Of a DNA stretch of 30,135 bases, positions 7,344 through 16,153 are shown one piece after another (position 1 is the stretch's first letter; every line of letters begins with the position of its first letter). The notes under the pieces are model-generated. The model was not told the DNA's origin. It was given only the letters and a program-made list of their open reading frames with translations, and did not search any database. Location of the stretch: NCBI RefSeq assembly GCF_000716445.1, contig NZ_JNWK01000077.1, forward strand, positions 1 through 30,135, read 5' to 3'. Both the position numbers and the translations under genes were made by a program. Origin of the DNA: Streptomyces wedmorensis. GTDB taxonomy: Bacteria; Actinomycetota; Actinomycetes; Streptomycetales; Streptomycetaceae.

Positions 7344-7372
7344 GTTGTACCCGACGATCCCCGGTTACCCAA
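7344..7372 (-). promoter_or_regulatory. Candidate xis promoter
   Basis: On the minus strand a -35 TTGGGT (plus-strand 7367-7372) and -10 TACAAC (7344-7349) are separated by exactly 17 bp and lie about 40 bp upstream of the xis ATG. The -35 lies inside the quasi-palindrome at 7365-7380, so a protein bound there would block it. Confidence 0.5.
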
Positions 7373-7380
7373 ATCGGGAA
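7365..7380. promoter_or_regulatory. Candidate XRE operator between xis and the regulator
   Basis: TTACCCAAATCGGGAA is a partial dyad (TT-n-CC at one end mirrored by GG-n-AA at the other) in the middle of the 121-bp divergent intergenic region. It overlaps the candidate xis -35. The regulator encoded immediately to the right is the natural candidate to bind it. Confidence 0.35.
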
Positions 7381-7424
7381 GCCCGTGTTTCAATTTGGAT
7401 AGCGACGGTGATGATGGAGGTTCG

Positions 7425-7925
7425 ATGGCAGGCGACAGGCCCGAAGGTGGCGAGGTGCCGCTGCTCTACAGCGAAGGGAACGTGGCCGCGCGCGTGGCCC
7501 TGGAGCGCGAGGTCAGAGGGTGGAGCACGACCGAGCTGGCCGAGCGGGTGACCAGAGCCGGCGTCAAGATGAACCAGACGGCGGTCTGGCGCATCGAGAA
7601 CGGCACCCCCCGTCGGCGTATCAACCTCGACGAGGCCCTCGCCTTCACCCGCGTCTTCGAGCTCCCCCTCGAAGAGCTCATGTCACCGCCCCTGGAAGGG
7701 CTCGACATCGCCAGCCGGCGCCTCGTCCAAGAGGCCGTCGAGGCGTTCTACGAGACCCGCGACGCACGAGACCGTCTCCATCACGCCGTGGTCGCCATCG
7801 CCGACCACATCAAGGCCCACCCCGACAGCTCGCGGGCCATCCACGAGCAATGCCTCCGCCTCATGGGCGACGAGCGCGACGCTCGCACGCTCAGCAACGA
7901 CATCGAGGACGGGGGTCACTACTGA
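7425..7925 (+). CDS. XRE-family transcriptional regulator of the element
   Basis: The 166-residue protein starts at the ATG 7425, which has a GGAGG ribosome site 5 bases upstream. Residues about 18-75 form a Cro/C1-type helix-turn-helix: NVAARVALEREVRGWSTTEL, then VKMNQTAVWRIENG (recognition helix) and INLDEALAFTRVFELPLEEL. The C-terminal half (FYETRDARDRLHHAVVAIAD) is helical and probably dimerises. The integrase start codon follows 24 bp after its stop, so the two are likely one transcript, with xis divergent. It probably controls the choice between integration and excision by binding the shared intergenic region. Role inferred from family and position. Confidence 0.87.
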   Translation: MAGDRPEGGEVPLLYSEGNVAARVALEREVRGWSTTELAERVTRAGVKMNQTAVWRIENGTPRRRINLDEALAFTRVFELPLEELMSPPLEGLDIASRRLVQEAVEAFYETRDARDRLHHAVVAIADHIKAHPDSSRAIHEQCLRLMGDERDARTLSNDIEDGGHY

Positions 7926-7949
7926 CAACCGACACGAAGGAGAGGCCAC

Positions 7950-9104
7950 TTGGCCAACATCCAAAAGCGCCCCAACGGTAAATGGCGGGCCCGCTACCGC
8001 GATCTCGACGGCAAGGAGCACGCTCGCCACTTCGAGCGGAAGCTCGACGCCCAGCGATGGCTCGACGAGGTCACGGCCAGCATGGTCACTGGCCAGTACG
8101 TCGATCCCCGCGCCGGCCGCGTCACCTTCGAGAAGTACGCCGAGAAGTGGGAGGGCTCGCTCATCGCCAGTGAGGCGGGCGAGCGCATCACCGACAACGC
8201 GCTCCGGCTCCACCTCGTACCGGCGCTGGGGGCCCGCTCCATGGCGGCGATACGCCGCAACGACATCCAGGTGCTCTTCAAGCACCTCTCCGACCAGCTC
8301 GGCCCCGGCAGCGTGCGGAACGTCTACGACGTCCTCGTACGCGTCATGACGGCGGCCGTGGACGACAAGGTCCTCGCCTCCAGCCCGTGCCGCCGGATCA
8401 CCCTCCCGGCCATGCCGGACGAGGAGGTCACCCCGCCCACGGTCGAGCAGGTCGAGGCGATGGCACGGGTGATGCCGCCATACATCCGCGCGGCGATCGT
8501 CACCCTCGCCGGATCAGGGCTGCGCATCGGTGAACTGCTCGGCCTGAAGGTGTCGGACGTCGACTTCAAGGCTGGCGCCATCCGGGTCGACCGGCAGCGG
8601 CTTCAGTCCGGGAAGATCGGCCCGCCGAAGACCGCCAAGTCCCGGCGGACGGTCCCGGTCGGCGAGGTCGTCACCGACGCGCTCCTCGCGCATCTCGCCG
8701 CACGGCCCTCCAAGGAGTGGCTGTTCACCATGGAGGAGGGCGAGCCGCTCAACTACCGGCGGTGGAAGACCGAGTGGAACGGGGCTCGCAAGGCGCTCCA
8801 GGCGGCCGAGAATGGGGCCGCCGAGCGAGAAGGCCGTAAGGCCGTCGAGCTGCCGCACATGGTCACCCACGACCTGCGGCATTTCTATGCCTCCGCGCTC
8901 ATCGCCGGCGGCGCGAGCGTCAAGCAGGTGCAGCTCGTCCTCGGGCACGCGTCCGCCGTCATCACGCTGCGGATCTACGCGCACTTGTGGCCCGGAGAAG
9001 AAGACCGCACCCGGGCCGTCATGGACGCCGTGCTCGGCGGCCTGCGGACCGGGTGCGGACAGGTAGGCGACATGGCCCGCGAAACCGCAGGTCAGAACGC
9101 CTAA
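7950..9104 (+). CDS. int: Tyrosine recombinase, element integrase
   Basis: The 384-residue site-specific recombinase carries an N-terminal arm-binding segment (residues 1-50: KRPNGKWRARYRDLDGKEH...), a SAM-like core-binding domain (about 58-145) and the catalytic domain. The catalytic set is complete: Arg192 in SGLRIGELLGL, His307 and Arg310 in THDLRHFYAS, His333 in LGHAS, and the nucleophile Tyr343 in TLRIYAHL. It starts at TTG 7950 with a strong GAAGGAGAGG ribosome site. The stop codon lies 7 bp from the stop of sodN on the opposite strand, which points to the sodN 3' end as its target. Intact length and motifs argue that it is functional. Confidence 0.95.
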   Translation: MANIQKRPNGKWRARYRDLDGKEHARHFERKLDAQRWLDEVTASMVTGQYVDPRAGRVTFEKYAEKWEGSLIASEAGERITDNALRLHLVPALGARSMAAIRRNDIQVLFKHLSDQLGPGSVRNVYDVLVRVMTAAVDDKVLASSPCRRITLPAMPDEEVTPPTVEQVEAMARVMPPYIRAAIVTLAGSGLRIGELLGLKVSDVDFKAGAIRVDRQRLQSGKIGPPKTAKSRRTVPVGEVVTDALLAHLAARPSKEWLFTMEEGEPLNYRRWKTEWNGARKALQAAENGAAEREGRKAVELPHMVTHDLRHFYASALIAGGASVKQVQLVLGHASAVITLRIYAHLWPGEEDRTRAVMDAVLGGLRTGCGQVGDMARETAGQNA

Positions 9105-9150
9105 CCAGAGATCAAGCCTTCTTGGTCTCCCAGAAGATGCGGTCGATCTC
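9105..9150. other. Candidate attachment site at the 3' end of sodN
   Basis: The last codons of sodN (reading FWETKKA, as expected for the family) abut the integrase gene. If this is the attachment site, the element carries a copy of the terminal sodN bases that restores the reading frame, and the same short sequence should recur at the far left end outside this window. The limits are a guess. Confidence 0.45.
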
Positions 9151-9507
9151 GGCGATGAGCTCCAGCGCCTTCTCGCCCGTCTTCGGGTCGGTGGACGCCT
9201 TGGCGGCCGAGAGGGCCTTCAGGGTGTCGTTGACCAGCTGGTTGAGCTCGGGGTACTTCTCGAAGTGCGGGGCCTTGAAGTAGTCGCTCCAGAGCACCGA
9301 GACGTGGTGCTTGGCGAGCTCCGCGCGCTGCTCCTTGATGACCGTGGCGCGGGCGCGGAAGTGCGCGTCCTCGTTGGCCTGGTACTTCTCCTGGACAGCC
9401 TTGACCGACTCGGCCTCGATGCGGGCCTGGGCGGGGTCGTACACGCCGCAGGGGAGGTCGCAGTGGGCGCTGACCGTCACCTTGGGGGCAAACAGGCGGG
9501 AGAGCAT
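9112..9507 (-). CDS. sodN: Nickel-containing superoxide dismutase
   Basis: The 131-residue protein is a textbook Ni-SOD, converting superoxide to oxygen and hydrogen peroxide. A 14-residue propeptide (MLSRLFAPKVTVSA) is followed by the nickel hook HCDLPCGVYDP; after cleavage the new N-terminal His with Cys2 and Cys6 binds nickel. The rest is the four-helix core with AELAKHHVSVLWSDYFKAPHF. Maturation needs the SodX protease encoded divergently 162 bp away. A GAGGAAGGA ribosome site precedes the ATG. In S. coelicolor the sodN leader is paired by the s-SodF RNA made under nickel sufficiency/depletion control by Nur; whether that holds here depends on a sodF locus outside the window. The element lies directly against its 3' end. 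Confidence 0.98.
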   Translation of the reverse strand: MLSRLFAPKVTVSAHCDLPCGVYDPAQARIEAESVKAVQEKYQANEDAHFRARATVIKEQRAELAKHHVSVLWSDYFKAPHFEKYPELNQLVNDTLKALSAAKASTDPKTGEKALELIAEIDRIFWETKKA

Positions 9508-9513
9508 TGAGCC

Positions 9514-9669
9514 GTCCTTCCTCGTGATCGTCTTCTCAGGTGGGACATTACTCGGTGAGAAGGGCGTTTTCGCGGGCGCCCCCTGGGGCTTAGGTCAAAA
9601 GTCCAGGGTCACCATGGGACTCGTGTACGAGTGGACGAGCGGACGCGCGGGCGGACCGGGAGGTGCCGG
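9514..9669. promoter_or_regulatory. Divergent sodN/sodX control region
   Basis: The gap between the two start codons contains the sodN ribosome site (GAGGAAGGA, plus-strand 9515-9523) and the sodX site (GGGAGG at about 9658-9663). Promoter hexamers are not clear by eye. Known biology makes the sodN leader the target of the Nur-dependent s-SodF small RNA in S. coelicolor. Confidence 0.5.
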
Positions 9670-10104
9670 ATGAGGGAATCGGGGCGGGAACGGGTGGCGG
9701 AGACCGAGGCTCCGTTCGGAATCGCCGAGGTGACGGGGGTGTCGATGGTGCCGACGCTGCTCCACGGGGACCGGCTGTTCGTGCACTACGGCGGGCGCTT
9801 GCGGCCCGGGTGCGTGGCGGTCCTGCGGCATCCGCTCCAGCAGGATCTGCTCATCGTGAAGCGGCTGATCGAGCGACGCGACGGCGGCTGGTGGGTGCTG
9901 GGGGACAACCCGGCCACCGAGGGGGACAGCCGGGTCTTCGGGGCCGTACCGCCCGAGCTGGTCCTCGGGCGGGTGCGGGCGCGGTACCGGCCGGTGACGC
10001 CGGGGCGTCAGCGGTCGGCCGTGGTGACGCTCTCCTGGCTCGTCTCGGCGGTGAGGCCGGTGTGGTCCGACCGCTCGGCCTCCAGGCGCTTGCGGGCCCG
10101 GTAG
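9670..10104 (+). CDS. sodX: SodX, Ni-SOD maturation signal-peptidase-like protease
   Basis: The 144-residue protein belongs to the S26 signal-peptidase group that removes the SodN propeptide so nickel can bind. The catalytic serine lies in VTGVSMVPTL (about residues 24-33), the general-base lysine in LLIVKRLIER (about 68-77), and the GDNP motif in WWVLGDNPATEGDSR near residue 86. No N-terminal membrane anchor is present, in keeping with a cytoplasmic substrate. The ATG at 9670 has a GGGAGG ribosome site, so a longer frame from 9631 is not preferred. Its last 97 bases overlap the 3' end of the convergent CGNR gene. Family and partner are clear from sequence and the divergent sodN. Confidence 0.95.
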   Translation: MRESGRERVAETEAPFGIAEVTGVSMVPTLLHGDRLFVHYGGRLRPGCVAVLRHPLQQDLLIVKRLIERRDGGWWVLGDNPATEGDSRVFGAVPPELVLGRVRARYRPVTPGRQRSAVVTLSWLVSAVRPVWSDRSASRRLRAR

Positions 10105-10637
10105 GCGGCGACGTTGGCGCGGGTGGCGCAGCGGTCGGAGCAGTAGCGCCGGGAGCGGTTGGTGGAGGTGTCGAGGTAGGCGTTGCGGCAGGGCGGGGCC
10201 TGGCAGAGGCCGAGCCGGTCGGCGCCGAACTCGGTGAGGTGGAAGGCGAGACCCATCGCCGCGATCGCCGCGTAGCCCGCGGTGGGGTTCGAGGGGTGGT
10301 CGGCGAGGTGCATGTGCCAGCGGGGGCGGCCGTCGTCGTCGAGCAGGTCGTGGCCGGAGATCTGGGGGCTGACCGGGAACTCCAGGAGGAGCGAGTTCAG
10401 CAGGTCGACGGCGCCCGTGTGGTCGCCCTCGTCGGCCGCGGCGAAGACCGCCCGCAGCCGGGCGCGTACCGACCGGAAGCGGGTGACGTCCGAGTCGGTG
10501 ACCCGCCGGGCCATCTGGGTGGCCGGGCCGAAGAGCTCCCGGATCACCTCGACGGAGGTCAGGGTGTCCTTGTTGCGGGCCGGCTCCTCGGTGTTGACCA
10601 GACGCACGGCATAGTCCGAGTAATAGGCCAGTTCCAC
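10008..10637 (-). CDS. CGNR zinc-finger transcriptional regulator
   Basis: The 209-residue protein begins at a GTG with AAGGA 6 bases upstream. An N-terminal ligand-binding-like ABATE domain (about 1-140) is followed by the CGNR zinc finger: CQAPPCRNAYLDTSTNRS with RRYCSDRCATRANVAAYRAR (about 150-190), giving four cysteine zinc ligands. Such proteins are presumed stress-responsive regulators whose ligands are unknown. It is divergent from a methyltransferase gene with a 97-bp shared control region, so that gene is an obvious possible target. Its last 97 bases overlap the sodX coding sequence on the other strand. Confidence 0.9.
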   Translation of the reverse strand: MELAYYSDYAVRLVNTEEPARNKDTLTSVEVIRELFGPATQMARRVTDSDVTRFRSVRARLRAVFAAADEGDHTGAVDLLNSLLLEFPVSPQISGHDLLDDDGRPRWHMHLADHPSNPTAGYAAIAAMGLAFHLTEFGADRLGLCQAPPCRNAYLDTSTNRSRRYCSDRCATRANVAAYRARKRLEAERSDHTGLTAETSQESVTTADR

Positions 10638-10734
10638 TTGTAGTCCTTACTCTGGCGGGCTAGGGTCTCGGTCGTGAGGGGTAATGCCTATGTCCCCTTC
10701 GAGGGTATTACGAAGGAGCGGGGAGGGTACGGCG

Positions 10735-11484
10735 ATGACCGGAACCGACTGGGCGGCCTGGCAGCGGAGCTGGGACCGTCAGCAGGAGTGGTACATGCCG
10801 GACCGCGAGGAGCGGTTCCGCGTGATGCTCGACATGGTCGAAGCGGTCGTGGGACCGAAGCCCCGCGTGCTCGACCTCGCCTGCGGTACGGGAAGTATCA
10901 CGGATCGGCTGCTCCGTAGGTTCCCCGATTCCACCAGCACTGGAGTGGATCTCGACCCGGCCCTCCTGGCCATCGCCGAAGGGCACTTCGCCGGCGACGA
11001 GCGCGTCACCCTCGTGGCCGCCGACCTCAAGGACCCCGCATGGACCGCGCTGCTGCCCCATGACACGTACGACGCCGTCCTGACCGCCACCGCCCTCCAC
11101 TGGCTCCACAGCGAGCCGCTGACGGCCCTCTACGGCCGGCTCTCCGGTCTCGTCCGGGACGGCGGCGTCTTCATGAACGCCGACCACATGATCGACGAGA
11201 CCACCCCCCGCATCAACGCCGCCGAGCGCGCCCACCGGCACGCCGCCATGGACCGGGCCAAGGCCGCCGGCGCCCAGGACTGGGCCGAGTGGTGGGCCGC
11301 CGCCGCGGCGGACCCGGCCCTCGCCGGACCCACCGCCCGCCGCTTCGAGATCTACGGCGAGCACGCCGACGGCGACACGCCCTCCGCGCGCTGGCACGCC
11401 GACGCCCTCCGCGCCGCCGGCTTCGCCGAGGCGCGCCCGGTCTGGGCCTCGCCCTCGGACACCCTCCTCCTCGCCGTGAAGTAG
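10735..11484 (+). CDS. SAM-dependent class I methyltransferase
   Basis: The 249-residue protein has the Rossmann motif I VLDLACGTGSITDRLL (about 43-58), acidic motif GVDLDP at the end of strand 2, VAADLKDPAW, and the post-II segment TYDAVLTATALHWLH (about 108-122), typical of ubiE/trans-aconitate-type small-molecule methyltransferases. Residues 150-215 form a helical cap, and the C-terminal strands read RPVWASPSDTLLLAVK. The substrate is unknown. I start at ATG 10735, preceded by GGGAGGG; an upstream in-frame ATG at 10684 lacks such a site. It is divergent from the CGNR regulator and ends in a strong hairpin. Confidence 0.92.
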   Translation: MTGTDWAAWQRSWDRQQEWYMPDREERFRVMLDMVEAVVGPKPRVLDLACGTGSITDRLLRRFPDSTSTGVDLDPALLAIAEGHFAGDERVTLVAADLKDPAWTALLPHDTYDAVLTATALHWLHSEPLTALYGRLSGLVRDGGVFMNADHMIDETTPRINAAERAHRHAAMDRAKAAGAQDWAEWWAAAAADPALAGPTARRFEIYGEHADGDTPSARWHADALRAAGFAEARPVWASPSDTLLLAVK

Positions 11485-11510
11485 CCGCGCGCGGGAACGC
11501 GCCGGACACG

Positions 11511-11549
11511 GCGAAGGGGCGGTACGGGTGACCCGTACCGCCCCTTCGC
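11511..11549. terminator. Strong bidirectional terminator
   Basis: Nineteen-base perfect complementary arms (11511-11529 and 11531-11549) lie between the convergent methyltransferase and ABC ATPase genes. The central base and inner pairs form the loop. Confidence 0.9.
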
Positions 11550-11556
11550 GCGTGCC

Positions 11557-12318
11557 TTACAGCACCTTGGACAGGAACGCCTTCGTCCGGTCGTGCTGCG
11601 GGTTGGTCAGGACGTCCCGCGGGTTGCCCGACTCGACCACGACGCCGCCGTCCATGAAGACCAGCGAGTCGCCGACCTCACGGGCGAAGCCCATCTCGTG
11701 CGTGACGACGACCATCGTCATGCCCGACTCGGCCAGGTCCCGCATGACGTCGAGGACGTCGCCGACCAGCTCCGGGTCGAGCGCCGACGTCGGCTCGTCG
11801 AAGAGCATCAGCTTCGGCTCCATCGCCAGAGCACGGGCGATGGCGACGCGCTGCTGCTGGCCGCCGGAGAGCTGCGAGGGGTAGTTCCCCGCCTTGTCCC
11901 GCAGGCCGACCCGGTCGAGCAGGCGCTCGGCGCGCTCGCGCGCCACCGCCTTGGTCTCGCCCTTGACCTGGATCGGGGCCTCCATGACGTTGGCCAGGGC
12001 CGTCATGTGCGGGAAGAGGTTGAAGCGCTGGAAGACCATGCCGATGTCGCGGCGCTGGGCGGCGATCTCGGAGTCCTTCAGCTCGTAGAGCTTGTCGCCC
12101 TTCTGGCGGTAGCCCACCAGCTGGCCGTCGACGGACAGCCGGCCGGCGTTGATCTTCTCCAGGTGGTTGATGCACCGGAGGAAGGTCGACTTGCCGGAAC
12201 CGGACGGGCCGATCAGGCAGAACACCTCGCCGTTCTGCACCTCCAGGTCGATGCCCCTGAGGATGTGCGCGGCGCCGTACGACTTGTGGACGCCCTCGGC
12301 CTTCACCATGGCGGTCAT
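11557..12318 (-). CDS. Polar amino-acid ABC transporter ATP-binding protein (GlnQ-type)
   Basis: The 253-residue ATPase powers import by the adjoining permease and binding protein. Walker A is GPSGSGKST (about 38-46), the Q-loop lies in [15 protein letters not shown], the signature is LSGGQQQR (about 149-156), Walker [14 protein letters not shown] (about 170-182) and the H-loop [13 protein letters not shown]. The motif [13 protein letters not shown] and the overall length are typical of the glutamine/glutamate/histidine/arginine group. Its start overlaps the permease stop by 4 bases, which indicates translational coupling. The exact amino acid is not deducible. Confidence 0.96.
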   Translation of the reverse strand: MTAMVKAEGVHKSYGAAHILRGIDLEVQNGEVFCLIGPSGSGKSTFLRCINHLEKINAGRLSVDGQLVGYRQKGDKLYELKDSEIAAQRRDIGMVFQRFNLFPHMTALANVMEAPIQVKGETKAVARERAERLLDRVGLRDKAGNYPSQLSGGQQQRVAIARALAMEPKLMLFDEPTSALDPELVGDVLDVMRDLAESGMTMVVVTHEMGFAREVGDSLVFMDGGVVVESGNPRDVLTNPQHDRTKAFLSKVL

Positions 12319-13271
12319 CGGGTCACCGCCTCACGGTTGGAGAATCGGGCGAGGTTCGCCTTGACCTTCTGCCACGGGGTGGGCGGCAGGGAGCGCAGCG
12401 ACCCGCGGGCGTAGTGCCGCTCCAGGTAGAACTGGCCGACGCTGAACACCGAGGTCAGGATCAGGTACCAGATCGACGCGACGAAGAACATCTCCATCAC
12501 CGCGAACGAGGTCGAGGCGATGTCCTGCGCGGCCCGCAGCAGGTCGGGATACTGCACGGCCACGACCAGCGACGAGGTCTTCAGCATGTTGATGAACTCG
12601 TTGCCCGTCGGCGGGATGATCACCCGCATCGACTGGGGGAGCACCACGCGGCGCATCGTCTTCGCCTGGCTCATGCCCAGCGCGTGCGACGCCTCCGTCT
12701 GGCCCTCGTCGACCGACTGGATGCCGGCCCGGACGATCTCCGCCATGTACGCGCCCTCGTTGAGGCCGAGACCCAGCAGGGCGGCCAGGAAGGGGGTCAT
12801 GACATCGGTCATCTCGTCCTTGTAGAACCCGATGTTGAAGATCGGGAAGATCAGGGCGAGGTTGAACCAGATCAGCAGCTGCACGTAGACCGGGGTGCCG
12901 CGGAAGATCCAGATGTAGAGCCAGGCGACGGTGCTCGTCACCGGGTTCTTGGACAGGCGCATGACGGCGAAGACCACGCCGAGCACCAGACCCAGCGCCA
13001 TGGAGGCGACGCTGATCAGGACCGTGTTCCCCAGGCCTTCGAGGATGCTGGGGTCGAACAGCTTCTCGGGAACGGTCGCCCAGCGGACGTCGCCCTGGGA
13101 GAACGCGACGCCGAGCAGCACCAGCAGTGCCACCACGACGACACCGGCGACCCAGCGACCGTAGTGGCGGACCGGAATGGCCTTGATGGCCTCCGGCGGG
13201 ATCTCCGTCGGGGCGGGGGACGCCCCGGCGGGAACCTTGTCGACCTTGTCTTTGTCGAACTTGTCAGTCAC
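12315..13271 (-). CDS. Amino-acid ABC transporter permease (HisM/GlnP-type)
   Basis: The 318-residue membrane protein has a cytoplasmic, Lys/Asp-rich N-terminus (about 1-37), then hydrophobic segments from [18 protein letters not shown] on. The family EAA loop, which docks onto the ATPase, is at [20 protein letters not shown] (about 205-225). The domain between about 80 and 280 matches the HEQRO permease family; single permeases of this family work as homodimers. Translation probably starts at the GTG 13271-13269, with GAAGGG upstream. It lies 29 bp downstream of the binding-protein gene and overlaps the ATPase gene by 4 bp, so the three form one operon. Confidence 0.95.
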   Translation of the reverse strand: MTDKFDKDKVDKVPAGASPAPTEIPPEAIKAIPVRHYGRWVAGVVVVALLVLLGVAFSQGDVRWATVPEKLFDPSILEGLGNTVLISVASMALGLVLGVVFAVMRLSKNPVTSTVAWLYIWIFRGTPVYVQLLIWFNLALIFPIFNIGFYKDEMTDVMTPFLAALLGLGLNEGAYMAEIVRAGIQSVDEGQTEASHALGMSQAKTMRRVVLPQSMRVIIPPTGNEFINMLKTSSLVVAVQYPDLLRAAQDIASTSFAVMEMFFVASIWYLILTSVFSVGQFYLERHYARGSLRSLPPTPWQKVKANLARFSNREAVTR

Positions 13272-13300
13272 AACGACTGCCCTTCAGTGGTGCCGGGAAG

Positions 13301-14278
13301 TCAGGAGCCGCCGTTGATCTTGGCCGCGGGGATCGCGCCGTCACCGGCGTTCCACTTGTCGAGGGCGGCCTTGTAGGAGCCGTCCTTGATGGCCGCGTCC
13401 AGGGCCTCCTTCAGGGCATCACGGAGCTGGGTGTTCTTCTTGTCGACGGCGATGCCGAAGAGACCGGCGTCGGTCTTGTTCGCGATGGCCTCGAAGTCGT
13501 TGCCGCCGCCCGCGGTCTGCGCGATGTACGCGGCGACCGGGGAGTCGTTCAGGTCGGCGACGGCGCCGCCCGCCTTGACGCGGGTCTGGGCCTCGGCGTC
13601 GGTCGGGAAGGACTCGAAGGTGAGGGCGGGCTTGCCGTCCTTCTTGCACTTCTCGGCCTGGTCCTTGGCGGCCTGCTCGTACGTGGTGCCGCGCTGGACC
13701 GCGAGCTTCTTGCCGCACAGGTCGTCGAGCGACTTGATGTTCTCGGGGTTGCCCTTCTTCACCAGGATGCCGGTGGAGGCGGTGAAGTAGTCGACGAAGT
13801 CGACGCCGGTGCCGGTCTTCTGGCCCTTGTCGTCCAGGCCCTCCTGGCGGGCCTTGGTGTCGGTCATCGAGGACATGACGATGTCGGTGCGGCCGGTCGG
13901 CAGGGCCGTGAGCAGCGTGTCGAACGTGCCGCTCTCGAACTGGAACTTCACGCCGAGCTGCTTGGAGAGCGCCGCGGCGATGTCGGGGTCGACACCGACG
14001 ATCGTCGCGCCCTGCTTGAACTCCATCGGGGCGTAGGTGGCGTCCGTGCCGACCTTGATGACGCCGGCCTTCTGGATGTCCGCGGGCAGCTTGGAGAAGA
14101 GCGGGGCCGTGGAGGCCGCGCCGGTCTTCGTGCCGCCCTCGGGCGTCGAGCCGCCCTCGGTCTGGTCGCCACAGGCGGTCAGCAGCATGGAGCCGGCGAC
14201 CGCGATGGCGGCGACCGCGGCAAGACGGGAAGTGCGGGTCTTGGCGACGGTCGTACAGCGCGTGGAGCGTGCGGTCAT
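13301..14278 (-). CDS. Extracellular amino-acid-binding lipoprotein of the ABC importer
   Basis: The 325-residue protein has a lipoprotein signal with lipobox LLTAC (cysteine about residue 36), an acidic/Gly linker, and a family 3 solute-binding domain: VIKVGTDATYAPMEFK (about 74-89), IVGVDPDIAAALSKQLGVKF, FDTLLTALPTGRTDIVMSSM, and FVDYFTASTGILVKKGNPENIKSLDDLCGK. The last strand region FGIAVDKKNTQLRDAL is typical. It captures a polar amino acid and hands it to the permease. CGGAGGAA precedes the ATG. As the first gene of the operon it is likely made in excess of the other two. Substrate identity cannot be read from sequence. Confidence 0.95.
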   Translation of the reverse strand: MTARSTRCTTVAKTRTSRLAAVAAIAVAGSMLLTACGDQTEGGSTPEGGTKTGAASTAPLFSKLPADIQKAGVIKVGTDATYAPMEFKQGATIVGVDPDIAAALSKQLGVKFQFESGTFDTLLTALPTGRTDIVMSSMTDTKARQEGLDDKGQKTGTGVDFVDYFTASTGILVKKGNPENIKSLDDLCGKKLAVQRGTTYEQAAKDQAEKCKKDGKPALTFESFPTDAEAQTRVKAGGAVADLNDSPVAAYIAQTAGGGNDFEAIANKTDAGLFGIAVDKKNTQLRDALKEALDAAIKDGSYKAALDKWNAGDGAIPAAKINGGS

Positions 14279-14814
14279 GGTCGGGTTCCTCCGGCGTTTT
14301 GGGAGTTGCCAGTAGGTCGCGTACGCGTCTTCGAGTGCCGCGACCTCGTGTGATTACGGCATCTTGCCATTCGGACCGCCTCAAACCGACGGCCAGTGAT
14401 GTCAAAATCGGGTAACGGGTGACCCCCGAATCGAGACAGGCCGGTACATCAAGGCCGGACCTTCTGCGGAATCCCTTCCCGTTCTCCGGAAAATCTCCGG
14501 TTGATCTCGCCATTCGGACGAGCCGAAGTCGGCCATTCGGGTGCGGTGAGCATCTATCGGGACATCGGGTGACGTGTCGTTCTCCGTCCGTGTCCGGATG
14601 CACTCGGTATGAGTCGTGTCACCGAGAGGTTATGGACTCGTCTGCGGTGCCGTCTGTCCGGTAAGAAGGATCCTTACACCCCTCATCCGGGGCTCAGGGC
14701 GCGTTGTGCGGCGCGCCCGAGCGGCTGCCCGACAAGGCGGCCGCGGTGCCTCCCCACCCCTCCTCAACCAGGAGCGGCCACCCTCAAATGAAGCAGACTT
14801 AAGGGGTCAACCCA
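14279..14814. promoter_or_regulatory. Divergent control region between ABC operon and malic enzyme
   Basis: These 536 bp hold no convincing gene. GCCATTCGG occurs three times in direct orientation (14366, 14509, 14532; the first two extend to GCCATTCGGAC). A minus-strand TTGACA (plus 14400-14405) could be a -35 for the ABC operon, but no matching -10 is evident. Near the malic enzyme lie the palindrome AAGGATCCTT (14666-14675) and a 7-bp stem GGGCGCG/CGCGCCC (14697-14703 and 14712-14718). These suggest a structured 5' leader, without a recognisable riboswitch. Confidence 0.5.
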
Positions 14815-16023
<1,209 letters not shown>

Positions 16024-16038
16024 GCTCGCTCCTGAGCC

Positions 16039-16081
16039 TGAAGGGGCCCCGTTCCGCATCGCGCGGGACGGGGCCCCTTCA
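16039..16081. terminator. Terminator of the malic enzyme gene
   Basis: Perfect 14-base arms (16039-16052 and 16068-16081, TGAAGGGGCCCCGT and its complement), with further pairing inside, begin 16 bp after the stop codon. Confidence 0.9.
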
Positions 16082-16140
16082 TGTGCGACTGGGGGGTGTG
16101 TCACACAGGCGTGTGGTTCCGCCGCGCACCCGTCGGACCC

Positions 16141-16146
16141 TAGGGT
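16141..16146 (+). promoter_or_regulatory. Candidate -10 of a leaderless oxidoreductase gene
   Basis: TAGGGT ends 7 bases before the ATG at 16154, with TTCCGC 18 bp further upstream as a possible -35. No ribosome site is present, so the mRNA may start at the ATG. Confidence 0.35.
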
Positions 16147-16153
16147 CGGGGCC

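Larger units (their letters stand above)
1..9111. mobile_element. Right-hand part of an integrated mobilizable element (IME/AICE-like)
   Basis: The stretch carries a complete tyrosine integrase at its right edge, a small excisionase-like protein, an XRE regulator, a DUF3631 ATPase, a MobC-like protein and a relaxase, plus cargo of unknown role. The integrase ends 7 bp before the end of the chromosomal gene sodN, the usual arrangement when an integrase sits beside its attachment site. The left end is not in the window: I could not find by eye a second copy of the sodN 3' end between 1 and 9100. No FtsK/SpoIIIE-type TraB and no RepSA-type initiator are visible, so a pSAM2-like self-transmissible AICE is not shown. 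A mobilizable element relying on its own relaxase is the simplest reading. The right boundary is approximate. Confidence 0.8.

Noticed and set aside
1..9111. Full pSAM2-type self-transmissible AICE
   Set aside because: No FtsK/TraB translocase, Spd proteins or RepSA/Prim-pol initiator are visible; it carries a relaxase and MobC instead. Genes left of the window could still change this.
14412..14640. GlnR-like boxes upstream of the amino-acid ABC operon and malic enzyme
   Set aside because: GTNAC-like half sites occur, but no properly spaced GAAAC partner was found.
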